DNA of 64,000 nucleotides from Devosia pacifica (GTDB taxonomy: Bacteria > Pseudomonadota > Alphaproteobacteria > Rhizobiales > Devosiaceae): the NCBI RefSeq assembly GCF_014652635.1, contig NZ_BMZE01000005.1, forward strand, positions 61,623 through 125,622, read 5' to 3'. Below are positions 1 through 8,510 of the stretch, one piece after another. The notes below the pieces were generated by a model. It made no database searches, was not told the origin of the DNA, and saw only the letters and a program-made list of their open reading frames with translations. A program made the position numbers and the translations under genes. Numbering within the stretch: position 1 is the stretch's first letter; each line of letters starts with the position of its first letter.

Positions 1-131
1 AGGACACGATCGGTCTTTGGCGGCTGCTGCTGGCCACCGCTCACGGTAAGGGCTGCATGTGCAGGAATCGTCGGAAGCAATAGACCGGCGACAACGAGTG
101 CCCGCCAGCTCAGATTTAGATTTGGCTGCAT
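1..131 (-). CDS. cpoB: Tol-Pal system protein CpoB/YbgF, N-terminal part only
   Basis: Only the first 43 codons are in the window; the gene runs off the left edge. The ATG at 129-131 follows a strong ribosome site (GGAGG, six bases upstream). The translation begins MQPNLNLSWRALVVAGLL and ends its hydrophobic stretch with PAHA-A, a clear Sec signal peptide with a signal peptidase I site. The identity rests mostly on position: a periplasmic protein directly downstream of pal on the same strand is normally CpoB/YbgF, a TPR protein that coordinates Tol-Pal with peptidoglycan synthesis at division. The coiled-coil and TPR parts lie outside, so the family cannot be confirmed here. Confidence 0.7.
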   Translation of the reverse strand, partial: MQPNLNLSWRALVVAGLLLPTIPAHAALTVSGGQQQPPKTDRV

Positions 132-197
132 AACACCTCCACAAGCTCTGGGTGTGGCCACAACGAGGTAGGAAGCAAGCAGATAGAACACAAATTT

Positions 198-238
198 GGT
201 CAAAACAAAGCGCCGCGACCACGATGTGGTCACGGCGC
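198..238 (-). terminator. Rho-independent terminator between pal and cpoB
   Basis: Arms at 210-222 and 226-238 form a 13-bp stem with one mismatch and a three-base loop. Read on the minus strand it is followed by a T-rich tract (TTTGTTTTG). It lies after the pal stop and before the cpoB start, so it should end or attenuate the tol-pal transcript. Confidence 0.65.
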
Positions 239-298
239 TCATTGCCTCCAGTATTACCTGGATGTCGGCCCGCAGTCACCCGGGCCACATAGCTGACC

Positions 299-790
299 TT
301 AGCGGACCACAGTCACCGCGCGGCGGTTCTGGCTCCAGCACGAAATATCGTTACAGATGGCGACCGGACGCTCCTTGCCGAACGATTGGCTCTGGATGCG
401 ATTGGCGCCGACACCACGCGAAACGAGATAATTCACCACAACGGAAGCACGACGGGCACCCAGCGCAATATTGTACTCGCGCGTGCCGCGTTCGTCGGCA
501 TGGCCTTCGATCATGATCTGGTAGTTCTGGTAGCGGTTCAGCCATTGCGCCTGCTTGTCGAGCGTCGCCTGGGCTTCCGAAGTCAATGACGACGAGTCGG
601 TTTCAAAAAACACCCGATCGCCGACGCTGACCAGAAATTCCTGCTGGCTGCCGGGCGCACCCGCGCCCGCTGCATTGCCGACACCTGTCGGCATGGTGTC
701 TGGGGTCCGCGAACACGCCGCCACTGCGACGACGAGTGTGGCCAGTGCCAGATAGCGCACGGCCTTGGCGATGGAAGCAAAGGTCTGCAT
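299..790 (-). CDS. pal: Peptidoglycan-associated lipoprotein Pal
   Basis: Outer-membrane lipoprotein of the Tol-Pal complex that binds peptidoglycan and holds the outer membrane during constriction. The 163-residue product has a lipoprotein signal peptide with lipobox VAAC (lipidated Cys26), a short Gly/Ala/Pro linker, and an OmpA-type murein-binding domain from about 55 to the end with GHADERGTREYN at 96-107 (binding Asp98) and the following arginines at 113-114. Cys146 and Cys151 near the C-terminus could pair. Length is typical. It lies 175 bases after tolB on the same strand and is followed by a terminator before cpoB. Confidence 0.95.
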   Translation of the reverse strand: MQTFASIAKAVRYLALATLVVAVAACSRTPDTMPTGVGNAAGAGAPGSQQEFLVSVGDRVFFETDSSSLTSEAQATLDKQAQWLNRYQNYQIMIEGHADERGTREYNIALGARRASVVVNYLVSRGVGANRIQSQSFGKERPVAICNDISCWSQNRRAVTVVR

Positions 791-965
791 CCGGAGAAGC
801 TCCTAAAGGGCAAAATCGTTAGGTTCGAATTTACCCTGCTTAGTGTTAAGGGCGCGTGAGCGCGTTTGGTTAATCGAGTGCTAGTGCGGCGCGAATGTGG
901 CGCAAAGGCTGAGTTTTTCTCGGCGTTGCGCAAAGTCCACACAGCTGCTCCCACGCGCCTTAGGG

Positions 966-2273
966 TTAAGAGCGCAGCGCCGACCAGGACGGATCAGAGG
1001 CATAGCTGTCCGTCGGTATCCGCAAAAGATTGCGGCCCCAGATATCGATCGAGTGCAGACCCGGACCTTCATTGCCGCCTGGGTCCTGAAAGAACATGAT
1101 GACACGACCGTTCGGAGCCCAGGTTGGCCCTTCTGCGTGAAAGCTCGTCGTCAGCAGACGCTCGTTCGACCCGTCCGGCGCCATTGTGCCGATCGAGAAC
1201 TGGCCACCAGATTGCTTGGTGAAAGCGATGAGATCACCCGTTGGCGACCACACAGGCGTTGAGTAGCTGCCACTGCCGAAACTGATGCGCTGAGGCTCGC
1301 CGCCACCGGCACCCATCATGTAGATCTGCGGAGAGCCACCGCGATCGGATTCAAAGATCAACCGGCTTCCATCGGGAGAGTAGCAGGGGCTGGTATCGAT
1401 CGCCCCGCCTGAAGTCAGCTGAACTGGCTGGCCAGATCCGATATCGAGCGAATAGATGTTTGTGGCGCCGCCCTGTTCGACCGAAAACGCCAGCCGCTGG
1501 CCGCTTGGCGCAAACCGCGGAGCGAACGTCATCTGCCCGAAATTGCCGACTTGCTGCTGCTGGCCGCTCGCGAGATGCAGGACATAGACCTGCGGATTGC
1601 CAGTGTCGTAGTTCATGTAGGCGACGTAGTCATTGTTGGGCGAGAACCGCGGCGTCACAGCAAGCGAATTGCCTTGCGTGAGATACTGCACGTTGGCTCC
1701 GTCCTGATCCATGATCGCAAGCCGCTTGACGCGGTTCGCCTTCGGGCCTGTTTCGGCGACGTAAACAACCCGGGTATCGAAATAGCCTGTGCCGCCTGCA
1801 AGCGACTGGTAGATCGCATCGGAAACAATATGGCCGATCCGGCGCCAGTTCTGTGCGTCGGTGGCAAGCTGCTGGCCGACTACCTGCGCCTGTTGGCGCG
1901 TGTCCCAGACGCGGACCGAGGCCTGGATCTGCGCCCCGCGCTCCACCTGCCCCATAACCACGCCGTCGACATTGACGGCGCGCCACGAGGGAAAGTCTGG
2001 CTGCGCATTCACGTCGCCAACCTGCTGCGGCAGGCTTGCGACATCGAGCGGCAGGAACAGGCCGGAACGCCTCAGATTGTTGCGCACGATCTCCGCCACG
2101 TCGCGTCCGAACTGCGGGTCCGAAGAGGCGAAATCCGGAATTGCGATCGGCAAGGGCTGAAAATTGGCGCCCTCGACGACGATCTCGAGCTGTGCGAGTG
2201 CGGGACCGGCAGCCAGCAATGCGCCGCCTGCAAGCCCCAGCTTCAGCGCCGCGCGCCGATTCAGAAGTGTCAT
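966..2273 (-). CDS. tolB: Tol-Pal system beta-propeller protein TolB
   Basis: Periplasmic partner of Pal and TolA in the trans-envelope Tol-Pal machine. The start at 2273 is chosen because it gives a signal peptide directly (MTLLNRRAALKLGLAGG... ending PALA-Q); a longer reading frame upstream overlaps tolA and is unlikely. The 435-residue product has the TolB N-terminal domain, then at least five PD40/WD40-like propeller repeats recognisable by W/F-(S/A)-P-(D/N/T)-G-x-x-(I/L)-x-F patterns in the C-terminal 230 residues. The signal peptide contains a twin-arginine-like NRRAALK motif, which is unusual for TolB. Confidence 0.94.
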   Translation of the reverse strand: MTLLNRRAALKLGLAGGALLAAGPALAQLEIVVEGANFQPLPIAIPDFASSDPQFGRDVAEIVRNNLRRSGLFLPLDVASLPQQVGDVNAQPDFPSWRAVNVDGVVMGQVERGAQIQASVRVWDTRQQAQVVGQQLATDAQNWRRIGHIVSDAIYQSLAGGTGYFDTRVVYVAETGPKANRVKRLAIMDQDGANVQYLTQGNSLAVTPRFSPNNDYVAYMNYDTGNPQVYVLHLASGQQQQVGNFGQMTFAPRFAPSGQRLAFSVEQGGATNIYSLDIGSGQPVQLTSGGAIDTSPCYSPDGSRLIFESDRGGSPQIYMMGAGGGEPQRISFGSGSYSTPVWSPTGDLIAFTKQSGGQFSIGTMAPDGSNERLLTTSFHAEGPTWAPNGRVIMFFQDPGGNEGPGLHSIDIWGRNLLRIPTDSYASDPSWSALRS

Positions 2274-2314
2274 CGTATCGTCTCCATCTCGGTGTCGCTC
2301 AAGCGACTGAATTT

Positions 2315-3490
2315 CTATGGCCTCAGCGTAACGTCGAGTTCCTGCCACTGGGCATATGAGGCCTCTGAAAGGCTGTAGGGGCCGCACTCCATCACGGCAC
2401 TGACCGCAGCGCGGGCAATGGACTGGCCGGAGGCGGATTGGTCGGCCTCGATCACCATCGGCTGGCCAGCAACCGTTCCATCCCTGTTCATGCTGACCAG
2501 CAGCCTGACGCTGAGGCCGGAATTAATCTCGCTCGGCAACAGGTCCCAGCAGGTTCTGATCTTGGCGATCAGCCCGTCAATCTCGGAACGACTTAGCGTC
2601 GAGGCCGCACCGTCTGTATCTCCCAAAGTCGGCGAGCCACCGCTACCGGTCGTTGCACCCGTCGTATCATTGTTGTTGATCAACGCGGAAATATCATCTG
2701 CCGGGGCAACGTCCGAATCCTGGCGCGATTGCTCGGCGACCCGTTCGGCTTCTTCTGCCTCACGTGCTGCCGCTTCGCGCCGCTCACGCTCTTCTTCTTC
2801 GCGGCGACGTTGCTCTTCAGCCTCTGCCTGACGCTGACGCTCTGCCTCTTCCTGCTGGCGCGCATAATCTGCGCGGGCGCGATCGAGCGCTGCGGTGCGC
2901 GCTACTGGCTGTGGCGCGACCGGCTGCGGCTCTTCCGGCTCGGGCTCCGGTGTTGGCTCGGGCTCTGGCTCTGGCTCTGGCTCAGGCGCTGGTTCTGGTG
3001 CCGGTTCTGGCTCAGGCGCTGGTTCTGGCGCCGGTTCTGGAGCCGACTCGGGTTCCGGTTCGGGGGGAGGTTCCGGCCGCGGCGCAGGCTCTGGCGGTGC
3101 CGGCTCTGGTTCGGGCGCTGGCTCGGGCTCGGGCTCGGGCTCTGGCTGCGGTTCTGGCGCCGCCTCCGGCAGCGGCGCTTCGTTGGTCACTGGCACCGGG
3201 GTCGGGCTGTCCGCCTCCGAAGGCGTTGGCTGCGGCTCCTCGGTATTTCCAGCTGGCTGATCAGGCACGGCGGGCGCTTCGGACTCGACTGGCGAGGGCG
3301 CCTCCGTCTCGACCACTTCGCTGTCGAGCGACCCAACCCTTATGTTGGAGAACTCCTCGATCGGTACGATGTCGACAGCAATCGACTGGGTCACGGGGGT
3401 CTCAATGCTACGCGCCGGCAACAGGCCGAGCACCCCGATCGCCATCAGCGTCGCGTGCAAACCGACCGAGACTGTAAGACCCGTCTTCAC
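2315..3490 (-). CDS. tolA: Cell envelope integrity protein TolA
   Basis: Inner-membrane protein that links TolQR to TolB and Pal. The 391-residue product shows one N-terminal membrane segment (about 8-26), a long Pro/Glu-rich spacer built from EPxPEP repeats (about 60-195), a charged Glu/Arg/Ala coiled-coil stretch (about 200-255), and a compact C-terminal domain III (about 290-391) with two cysteines (in RTCWDLL and MECGPYS). The Pro-Glu repeat replaces most of the Ala/Lys helix of enterobacterial TolA, which is common in alphaproteobacteria. It lies between tolR (19 bases upstream) and tolB. Confidence 0.92.
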   Translation of the reverse strand: MKTGLTVSVGLHATLMAIGVLGLLPARSIETPVTQSIAVDIVPIEEFSNIRVGSLDSEVVETEAPSPVESEAPAVPDQPAGNTEEPQPTPSEADSPTPVPVTNEAPLPEAAPEPQPEPEPEPEPAPEPEPAPPEPAPRPEPPPEPEPESAPEPAPEPAPEPEPAPEPAPEPEPEPEPEPTPEPEPEEPQPVAPQPVARTAALDRARADYARQQEEAERQRQAEAEEQRRREEEERERREAAAREAEEAERVAEQSRQDSDVAPADDISALINNNDTTGATTGSGGSPTLGDTDGAASTLSRSEIDGLIAKIRTCWDLLPSEINSGLSVRLLVSMNRDGTVAGQPMVIEADQSASGQSIARAAVSAVMECGPYSLSEASYAQWQELDVTLRP

Positions 3491-3509
3491 CGTGCTTGTA
3501 GACCTTGTC

Positions 3510-3962
3510 CTACTGCGCTTCCTGCGCCGTGATCAGACCGATACGCGTATACCCTGCCCCGGACAGCAGCCCCATCACCCGCATCACCGCGCCGTAATTG
3601 GCGTTGGTGTCGCCGCGCACATAGATGCGCTCTTCTGGCCCGTTTTCCGCCCGCGCGTTGATCGTGCCGGCTAGACTCTCATAGGGAATTTGTTCGTCAT
3701 CGATGAAGATCAGCCCATCAGGGCTGACCGTTACCGTGATCGGCTCGCTCTCGGTGTTCATCTCGCGAGCCTGCGTCTCAGGCAGGTCGATCGGCACCCC
3801 AACAGTCATCAGAGGCGCAGCGACCATGAAGATGATCAGCAGCACCAGCATAACGTCGACCATCGGTGTGACGTTGATCTCGCTCATCAGGGCACCGGAA
3901 TGCCGTCCCCTGCGTCCTCGCCGTCGACCGCCTCCAGCCGCGCTGGGCCCACCCATCGCCAT
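3510..3962 (-). CDS. tolR: Biopolymer transport protein TolR
   Basis: Stator-like subunit of the proton channel TolQR that energises TolA. The 150-residue product has an Arg/Gly-rich cytosolic head, then [20 protein letters not shown], the ExbD/TolR membrane helix with the proton-path Asp, and a periplasmic domain with [12 protein letters not shown] typical of the family. The ATG overlaps the tolQ stop by one base (TAATG), so the two are translationally coupled. Confidence 0.95.
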   Translation of the reverse strand: MAMGGPSAAGGGRRRGRRGRHSGALMSEINVTPMVDVMLVLLIIFMVAAPLMTVGVPIDLPETQAREMNTESEPITVTVSPDGLIFIDDEQIPYESLAGTINARAENGPEERIYVRGDTNANYGAVMRVMGLLSGAGYTRIGLITAQEAQ

Positions 3963-4675
3963 TAGCGGCCGCCCCGCGCCTCAAGCTGGCGCGAGAGGAT
4001 CGTTGAGAACTCGTCCGCAAAACCTTCGAGGCGCGAGATCAGCTTGCCCGCGTCAGACGACAGCTTGTTGTAGGCGATAACCGCCGGAATGGCTGCGATC
4101 AGACCAATTGCGGTTGCAAACAGTGCTTCGGCGATCGGCCCGGCAACAACCGTCAAATTGGTGCTGGCTGCCTGAGCGATTCCTGTAAATGCGTTCATGA
4201 TGCCCCATACCGTGCCAAAAAGGCCAATAAATGGTGCTGCAGAGCCAACTGTGGCGAGAAAGCTCAACCGCTTCTCAAGGTTTTCGCTCTCACGGGCAAT
4301 TGCCACATCGAGCACTTTTTCGAGACGAGCCTGTACCCCGAGATAGCTGGCAGCATTCTGCTCGTGACTGCGCTTCCATTCCTTCATGGCCGCAACGAAA
4401 ACGGCACTCAGCCCGGTCTGTGGCTGTTGGGATTGCTCCTGATAGAGCTCTTCAAGAGACTGGCCCGACCAGAACACCCGTTCGAAGCGGTTCATCGCGC
4501 TTTTCGTCCGGCGGTACTGGATTGTCTTGTCGACGATGATCGCCCAGCACCAGATCGAGGCACCGAGCAGGCCGAGCATCACCGATTTCACGACCAGGTC
4601 TGCCGCCCAGAACAGCCCCCAGATCGAAAAATCCGTGTGGGCCGCAGCCGTACCCACGGCGTCCATCGCTTCCAT
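3962..4675 (-). CDS. tolQ: Tol-Pal system proton channel protein TolQ
   Basis: MotA/TolQ/ExbB-family channel protein that uses proton motive force to drive TolA. The start MEAMDAVG at 4675 follows an AAGGA ribosome site; a longer frame to 4777 has no such site. The 237-residue product has three membrane segments (about 20-45, 135-160, 175-200), with the conserved stretch FLATVGSAAPFIGLFGTVWG before the second and third helices. It is the first tol gene after a 170-base gap downstream of ybgC and is coupled to tolR. Confidence 0.95.
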   Translation of the reverse strand: MEAMDAVGTAAAHTDFSIWGLFWAADLVVKSVMLGLLGASIWCWAIIVDKTIQYRRTKSAMNRFERVFWSGQSLEELYQEQSQQPQTGLSAVFVAAMKEWKRSHEQNAASYLGVQARLEKVLDVAIARESENLEKRLSFLATVGSAAPFIGLFGTVWGIMNAFTGIAQAASTNLTVVAGPIAEALFATAIGLIAAIPAVIAYNKLSSDAGKLISRLEGFADEFSTILSRQLEARGGR

Positions 4676-4845
4676 GTCGTGATCCTTCTCGGTTCGGTCC
4701 CAATAACCGACCCCGCTGGGCACCGGATGGGGTCGAAATTTGTCAAATTTAAGAGAAATATACCGCTGTATCGCCAAGTGCCGAGGGTGCTGCAGGCCAT
4801 TCGCACTATGGTCAACAACAGGTTAACTTTGCGTCAACTGCCCAC

Positions 4846-5238
4846 TCACGCTGGGTTGATTGCTGAGCGAAGACTTTCCGGTAGTCGCGTGGCCGAGCCG
4901 GTATCGAGACGAATGACGACGATGCTCAGGCTTGCTCGTGTCAGGACATCGCCGTCGCGGGAAATGTTCTGATCGAGCAAGAGCCGCGCGCCGCGCATTT
5001 CACTGAGCCGCGTGCTCACGCTCAATAGGTCATCGATATGGGCCGGCTTGTGGAAGGTGATCTGCATATCCCGCACAGCAAAGGCGAGGCCTGTCTGAGC
5101 AAGTTCGGCGTGGCCTATTCCGAGCGCACGCAACCATTCCGTACGGGCCTGCTCAAGAAACTTGAGATAGGCAGCGTGATAGACATTGCCGGAAAAATCG
5201 GTGTCCTCGTAATAGATACGGACCGTGAACGTGTGCAT
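4846..5238 (-). CDS. ybgC: Tol-Pal-associated acyl-CoA thioesterase YbgC
   Basis: Hot-dog-fold thioesterase usually encoded at the head of tol-pal operons; it hydrolyses acyl-CoA and is linked to phospholipid metabolism at the inner membrane. The 130-residue product is normal length and carries the family signature YYEDTDFSGNVYHAAYL, with the catalytic Asp14 and His21. It lies only 13 bases downstream of a response-regulator gene, so it could be read from the photoreceptor cassette as well as from a promoter of its own. Confidence 0.93.
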   Translation of the reverse strand: MHTFTVRIYYEDTDFSGNVYHAAYLKFLEQARTEWLRALGIGHAELAQTGLAFAVRDMQITFHKPAHIDDLLSVSTRLSEMRGARLLLDQNISRDGDVLTRASLSIVVIRLDTGSATRLPESLRSAINPA

Positions 5239-5251
5239 TGCGCTCCGCAGA

Positions 5252-5617
5252 TCAGCGCTGCAGCTGGCGCTGTATCACCTTGCCCAACTTGTCGAAGTCG
5301 TAGGGTTTCTCAAAGAACACGGCACCCTTTGGCAACTCGTCTGCATCCGGTCGGATCTTGCCCGAGCAGACGATGACGGGCAAGTCGGCAATCAGACCAC
5401 TTGCATGACGGGCCAGATCAAGACCGTCAAGCGTTCCCGGCATATGGATATCGGTGACGATCAGGTCCACCTGCTGCCCATCGTCCATCAGTGCTTTCGC
5501 CTCATCTGCGGTACCGACTTCCAACGGTGCATTGCCTTGTTCTTCAACGAGCGATGCGAGGCACATGCTGATCAACGGCTCATCCTCGACGATTAAAATT
5601 CTAGCCGTTCTAGCCAC
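5252..5617 (-). CDS. Single-domain response regulator
   Basis: A stand-alone CheY-like receiver of 121 residues with no output domain. Acidic pocket Glu11-Asp12-Glu13, phospho-acceptor Asp56 (in VTDIHMP), Ser85 at the switch position and Lys104 (in FEKPY) are all present, so it should accept phosphate. It is the last gene of the bacteriophytochrome cassette and lies 78 bases downstream of the hybrid kinase. It may receive phosphate from that kinase or act as a phosphate sink; the partner is inferred from position only. Confidence 0.88.
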   Translation of the reverse strand: MARTARILIVEDEPLISMCLASLVEEQGNAPLEVGTADEAKALMDDGQQVDLIVTDIHMPGTLDGLDLARHASGLIADLPVIVCSGKIRPDADELPKGAVFFEKPYDFDKLGKVIQRQLQR

Positions 5618-5695
5618 TCGAAACTCCTTCTTGGGTCAGCAAGGCTCAATGGCCCGCCTACTGAAGCAGTTCCGCCAAGGAGAAAAAGTGATCGC

Positions 5696-8065
5696 TCAAG
5701 AAGAGATCAGCTTTCTGATCACACTGGCAACGTCTTCGGCTCTGAAAGGCTTTGAAAGCATTGCCATTCCCGAATCCAGGTATTCGGCGCGTCGCTCGGC
5801 ACCATGTGCATAGCCGGTGACGAACAATACGGGCATGTCGGGTCGTTTCTCGCGAATACGCTCTGCGAGTTCCCGCCCGTTCATGCCTGGCAAGCCGACA
5901 TCAGAGATCACCAGGTCAATTCGCCGATCCGAGTTGACGATCGGCAGAGCCGATTGGGCATCGCTCGCCTCAATGCTGTGATAGCCAAACTGGTCGAGGA
6001 TCTCGAGCATGAGCATGCGCACAGCCGAGTCATCCTCGACAACCAGCACCACTTCTTCCTCCCGGGCGCGCTCGATATCTTCGGCAGCGATCATGCTGTC
6101 TGCCGGAGTTTCCTCTTCCGCCCGGCGCAAATAGAGTTCGATATTTGTGCCTTTGTCGAGCACCGAGCGAATCCGCACCTGCCCACCAATCTGGCGCACG
6201 AAGCCATAAACCATTGAAAGGCCGAGCCCGGTGCCCTGGCCAATCGGCTTGGTGGTGAAGAACGGATCGAAAGCTTTGGAAATCGTCTCTTCGGACATGC
6301 CTTCGCCAGTGTCCGACACCCGCACCAGAATATAGTCGCCCGGCTCGGCGCCTTCGATATCGCGGTTCGCGGTTTCGGCCGGCACATTGGCCGTTTCGAT
6401 GCGCAGAACACCGCCATCGGGCATGGCGTCGCGCGCATTGATCGCGAGATTGAGGATAGCGCTTTCCAGCTGGTTGGGATCAGTATAGCCGAACCAACCA
6501 TCGGGCTGCATCACCAGCTCCAACTTGATATTTTCGCCGAGCGTCCTGCGCAGCAGATCCTCCATCGACATGATGCTCTTGTTGGCGCTGACAGACTGAA
6601 CATCAAGCGACTGCCGTCTCGAAAACGCCAGCAGCCGTTGCGTCAGAGAAGCCGCGCGATGAGCAGAACTTTGAGCGGCGCTGAGAAAACGTTCAACATC
6701 GTCATAGCGCTGATTGGCGATACGGCGCCGCAATACGTCCATCGCGCCCACAATGCCCGCGAGGAGGTTGTTGAAGTCGTGTGCGATTCCGCCGGTCAAC
6801 TGACCGATCGCCTCCATTTTCTGCGCTTGGCGCAGCACGTCCTCCATCTGCTTCACACGCTCTTCCGCTTCACGCTCCTCGGTGCTGTCGCGGCCATTGG
6901 CGTAGATGACCCCCATCTCGTCGATAGTGGCACTCCAGGATATCCAGCGGCTGCTCCCATCCTGATGCGTCAGCCTGCACTCGAACTGGATGGGCAGTTG
7001 CGGGATCGCCTCTCGAAGAGCGCGTTCCATTTCATCGCGGTCGTCATCATGGGTGAAATCGATAAATCTCTTGCCGATGACCTGCTCCGGTCCGTGTCCC
7101 AGAATGCGTTGCCATGATGGCGCGATATCGCGCAGGCGCCCGTCGGCGCCGAGGACCAAGAGAAGGTCCTGTGAATTGCGCCACAGCAGATGGCGCTCCA
7201 TTGCCTGCTGTTCGACACTAGCCTCTAGTGAGGCCGTGCGGTCGAGAAGCGCCAATTCTGCAGTCTTTTCGTCACTGATGTCGCGAACAACCCCGACAAG
7301 ACGAACGCACTTGGACCCGCTGTAGATTCCACTCCCAATGCTCTCGATCCAGCGAATTTCATCATCTGCAAGAAGCACACGAAACTGTTCGTTGAAATCC
7401 GGATGCTCGGGCCCTCCGGTGGCACGCCGAACCGCCGCATCGACGCGCTCGCGGTCGTCCGGATGCAAGGATGACAGGAATAGCTCGTACGCGACCCTCG
7501 TCGTCTGCGGCACGCCGAAGAGCGCATGGCAGCGGGCGTCCCAAACCAGTCGATTGCGCAGCAGGTCGAAGTCCCAGCCGCCGAGGCGAGCTGCACGCAA
7601 CGCGATGCGGCTACCAACTTCGCTTGCCCGCAGCGCTGACTCCATCGCCTCGCGCTGGCGACGCTCCTGTGCCTGGTACATCGCGCGGCTGACAGCGACG
7701 TGCAGCCGTCGAAGATTGCGTTTGGTGACATAATCGCTGGCGCCCTGCTGCAGGGCCTGAGTCGCGAATTCTTCACCAACAACCCCGGATACGAAGATGA
7801 ACGGCAACTGGGGGTGCAAGGCGCGCGCGATTTCAAGCGCGCGCAGGCCATCAAAGCCGGGCAGTGAGTAATCTGCGAGGACCAGGTCCGGCTCGTCGCG
7901 AAGCGCCTTCTCGTAATCCTCGCGCGTGGTGACGCGCTCGAGCTCGAAGCCAAACGGGCCGCTTTGAAGATGAGATTCAATGAGGTCAGCGTCGATATCA
8001 CTGTCCTCGAGCATGACGATTCTGTAGTGGACGCGCTCCGCCTCGCCAGCGGGTTCAGCGTGCAT
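5696..8065 (-). CDS. Hybrid sensor kinase: REC-PAS-PAS-HisKA-HATPase-REC
   Basis: A 789-residue soluble hybrid histidine kinase without membrane segments. Domains: receiver at 14-130 with Asp65 (VLADYSLPG); PAS about 150-270; PAS about 290-400; HisKA with His429 in GGIAHDFNNLL; HATPase about 520-650 with DTGEGMS and a GTGLGLS lid; C-terminal receiver about 680-789 with Asp722 (SDVGLPGM) and Lys772. No DNA-binding or enzymatic output domain is seen. It overlaps the upstream Rcp-type regulator by 11 bases and is probably co-transcribed with the phytochrome. An N-terminal receiver before the kinase suggests it takes phosphate from another kinase, possibly the phytochrome (inference). Confidence 0.9.
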   Translation of the reverse strand: MHAEPAGEAERVHYRIVMLEDSDIDADLIESHLQSGPFGFELERVTTREDYEKALRDEPDLVLADYSLPGFDGLRALEIARALHPQLPFIFVSGVVGEEFATQALQQGASDYVTKRNLRRLHVAVSRAMYQAQERRQREAMESALRASEVGSRIALRAARLGGWDFDLLRNRLVWDARCHALFGVPQTTRVAYELFLSSLHPDDRERVDAAVRRATGGPEHPDFNEQFRVLLADDEIRWIESIGSGIYSGSKCVRLVGVVRDISDEKTAELALLDRTASLEASVEQQAMERHLLWRNSQDLLLVLGADGRLRDIAPSWQRILGHGPEQVIGKRFIDFTHDDDRDEMERALREAIPQLPIQFECRLTHQDGSSRWISWSATIDEMGVIYANGRDSTEEREAEERVKQMEDVLRQAQKMEAIGQLTGGIAHDFNNLLAGIVGAMDVLRRRIANQRYDDVERFLSAAQSSAHRAASLTQRLLAFSRRQSLDVQSVSANKSIMSMEDLLRRTLGENIKLELVMQPDGWFGYTDPNQLESAILNLAINARDAMPDGGVLRIETANVPAETANRDIEGAEPGDYILVRVSDTGEGMSEETISKAFDPFFTTKPIGQGTGLGLSMVYGFVRQIGGQVRIRSVLDKGTNIELYLRRAEEETPADSMIAAEDIERAREEEVVLVVEDDSAVRMLMLEILDQFGYHSIEASDAQSALPIVNSDRRIDLVISDVGLPGMNGRELAERIREKRPDMPVLFVTGYAHGAERRAEYLDSGMAMLSKPFRAEDVASVIRKLISS

Positions 8066-8507
8066 GATTACCTCGCGGCGGGGGCTCGTTCAGCACAGCC
8101 CAGAACATGCCAAGGTCCTGGATCGCCTCGAAGAACGCGTTGAAGTCGACCGGCTTGACGACGTAGGCGTTGACGCCCTGCTCGTAGCTCAAGAGGACGT
8201 CCCGCTCCTCGCGCGAGGCGGTCAGCATCACCACCGGAATCTGGCGCTGCATCGGATCCGACTTAATCTTTTCGAGAACCTCGAGGCCATCGACTTTCGG
8301 CAGCTTCAGATCAAGCAGCACTACAGCCGGATTCCCTGGGTCACGCCCTTCGTGCTCGTTTCGCGCATACAGGTAATCGAGCGCCTCTGCACCATCGCGT
8401 GCAACGACGATGTCGTTGGCGAGCTGGCACTTGGCAAGAGCCGCCATCGTCAGTTCCAGATCTCGCGGATTGTCTTCGACCAACAATATCGGACGCAGGT
8501 CTGCCAA
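8055..8507 (-). CDS. Rcp1-type response regulator, partner of the phytochrome
   Basis: A 150-residue single receiver domain of the Rcp1 kind that normally accompanies phytochrome kinases. Visible residues: EDN acidic cluster at 11-13, phospho-acceptor Asp66 in LLDLKLPKVDG, Thr96 and Lys118 in VVKPVDF. The insert with EHEGRD before the phospho-acceptor strand and the C-terminal FWAVLNEPP are typical of this group. It starts three bases after the phytochrome stop and overlaps the hybrid kinase start, so all three are probably one transcript. Confidence 0.9.
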   Translation of the reverse strand: MADLRPILLVEDNPRDLELTMAALAKCQLANDIVVARDGAEALDYLYARNEHEGRDPGNPAVVLLDLKLPKVDGLEVLEKIKSDPMQRQIPVVMLTASREERDVLLSYEQGVNAYVVKPVDFNAFFEAIQDLGMFWAVLNEPPPRGNHAR

Positions 8508-8510
8508 TTC

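Noticed and set aside
2930..3170. Tandem repeats that could be taken for a CRISPR or satellite array
   Set aside because: The repeats are six-base codon periods encoding the Pro-Glu spacer of TolA, with no spacers of constant length.
5640..5690. EcfG-type general-stress promoter (GGAAC) upstream of the single-domain regulator
   Set aside because: GGAAC is present on the minus strand but the element at 16-17 bases spacing reads CCAT/CATT rather than CGTT.
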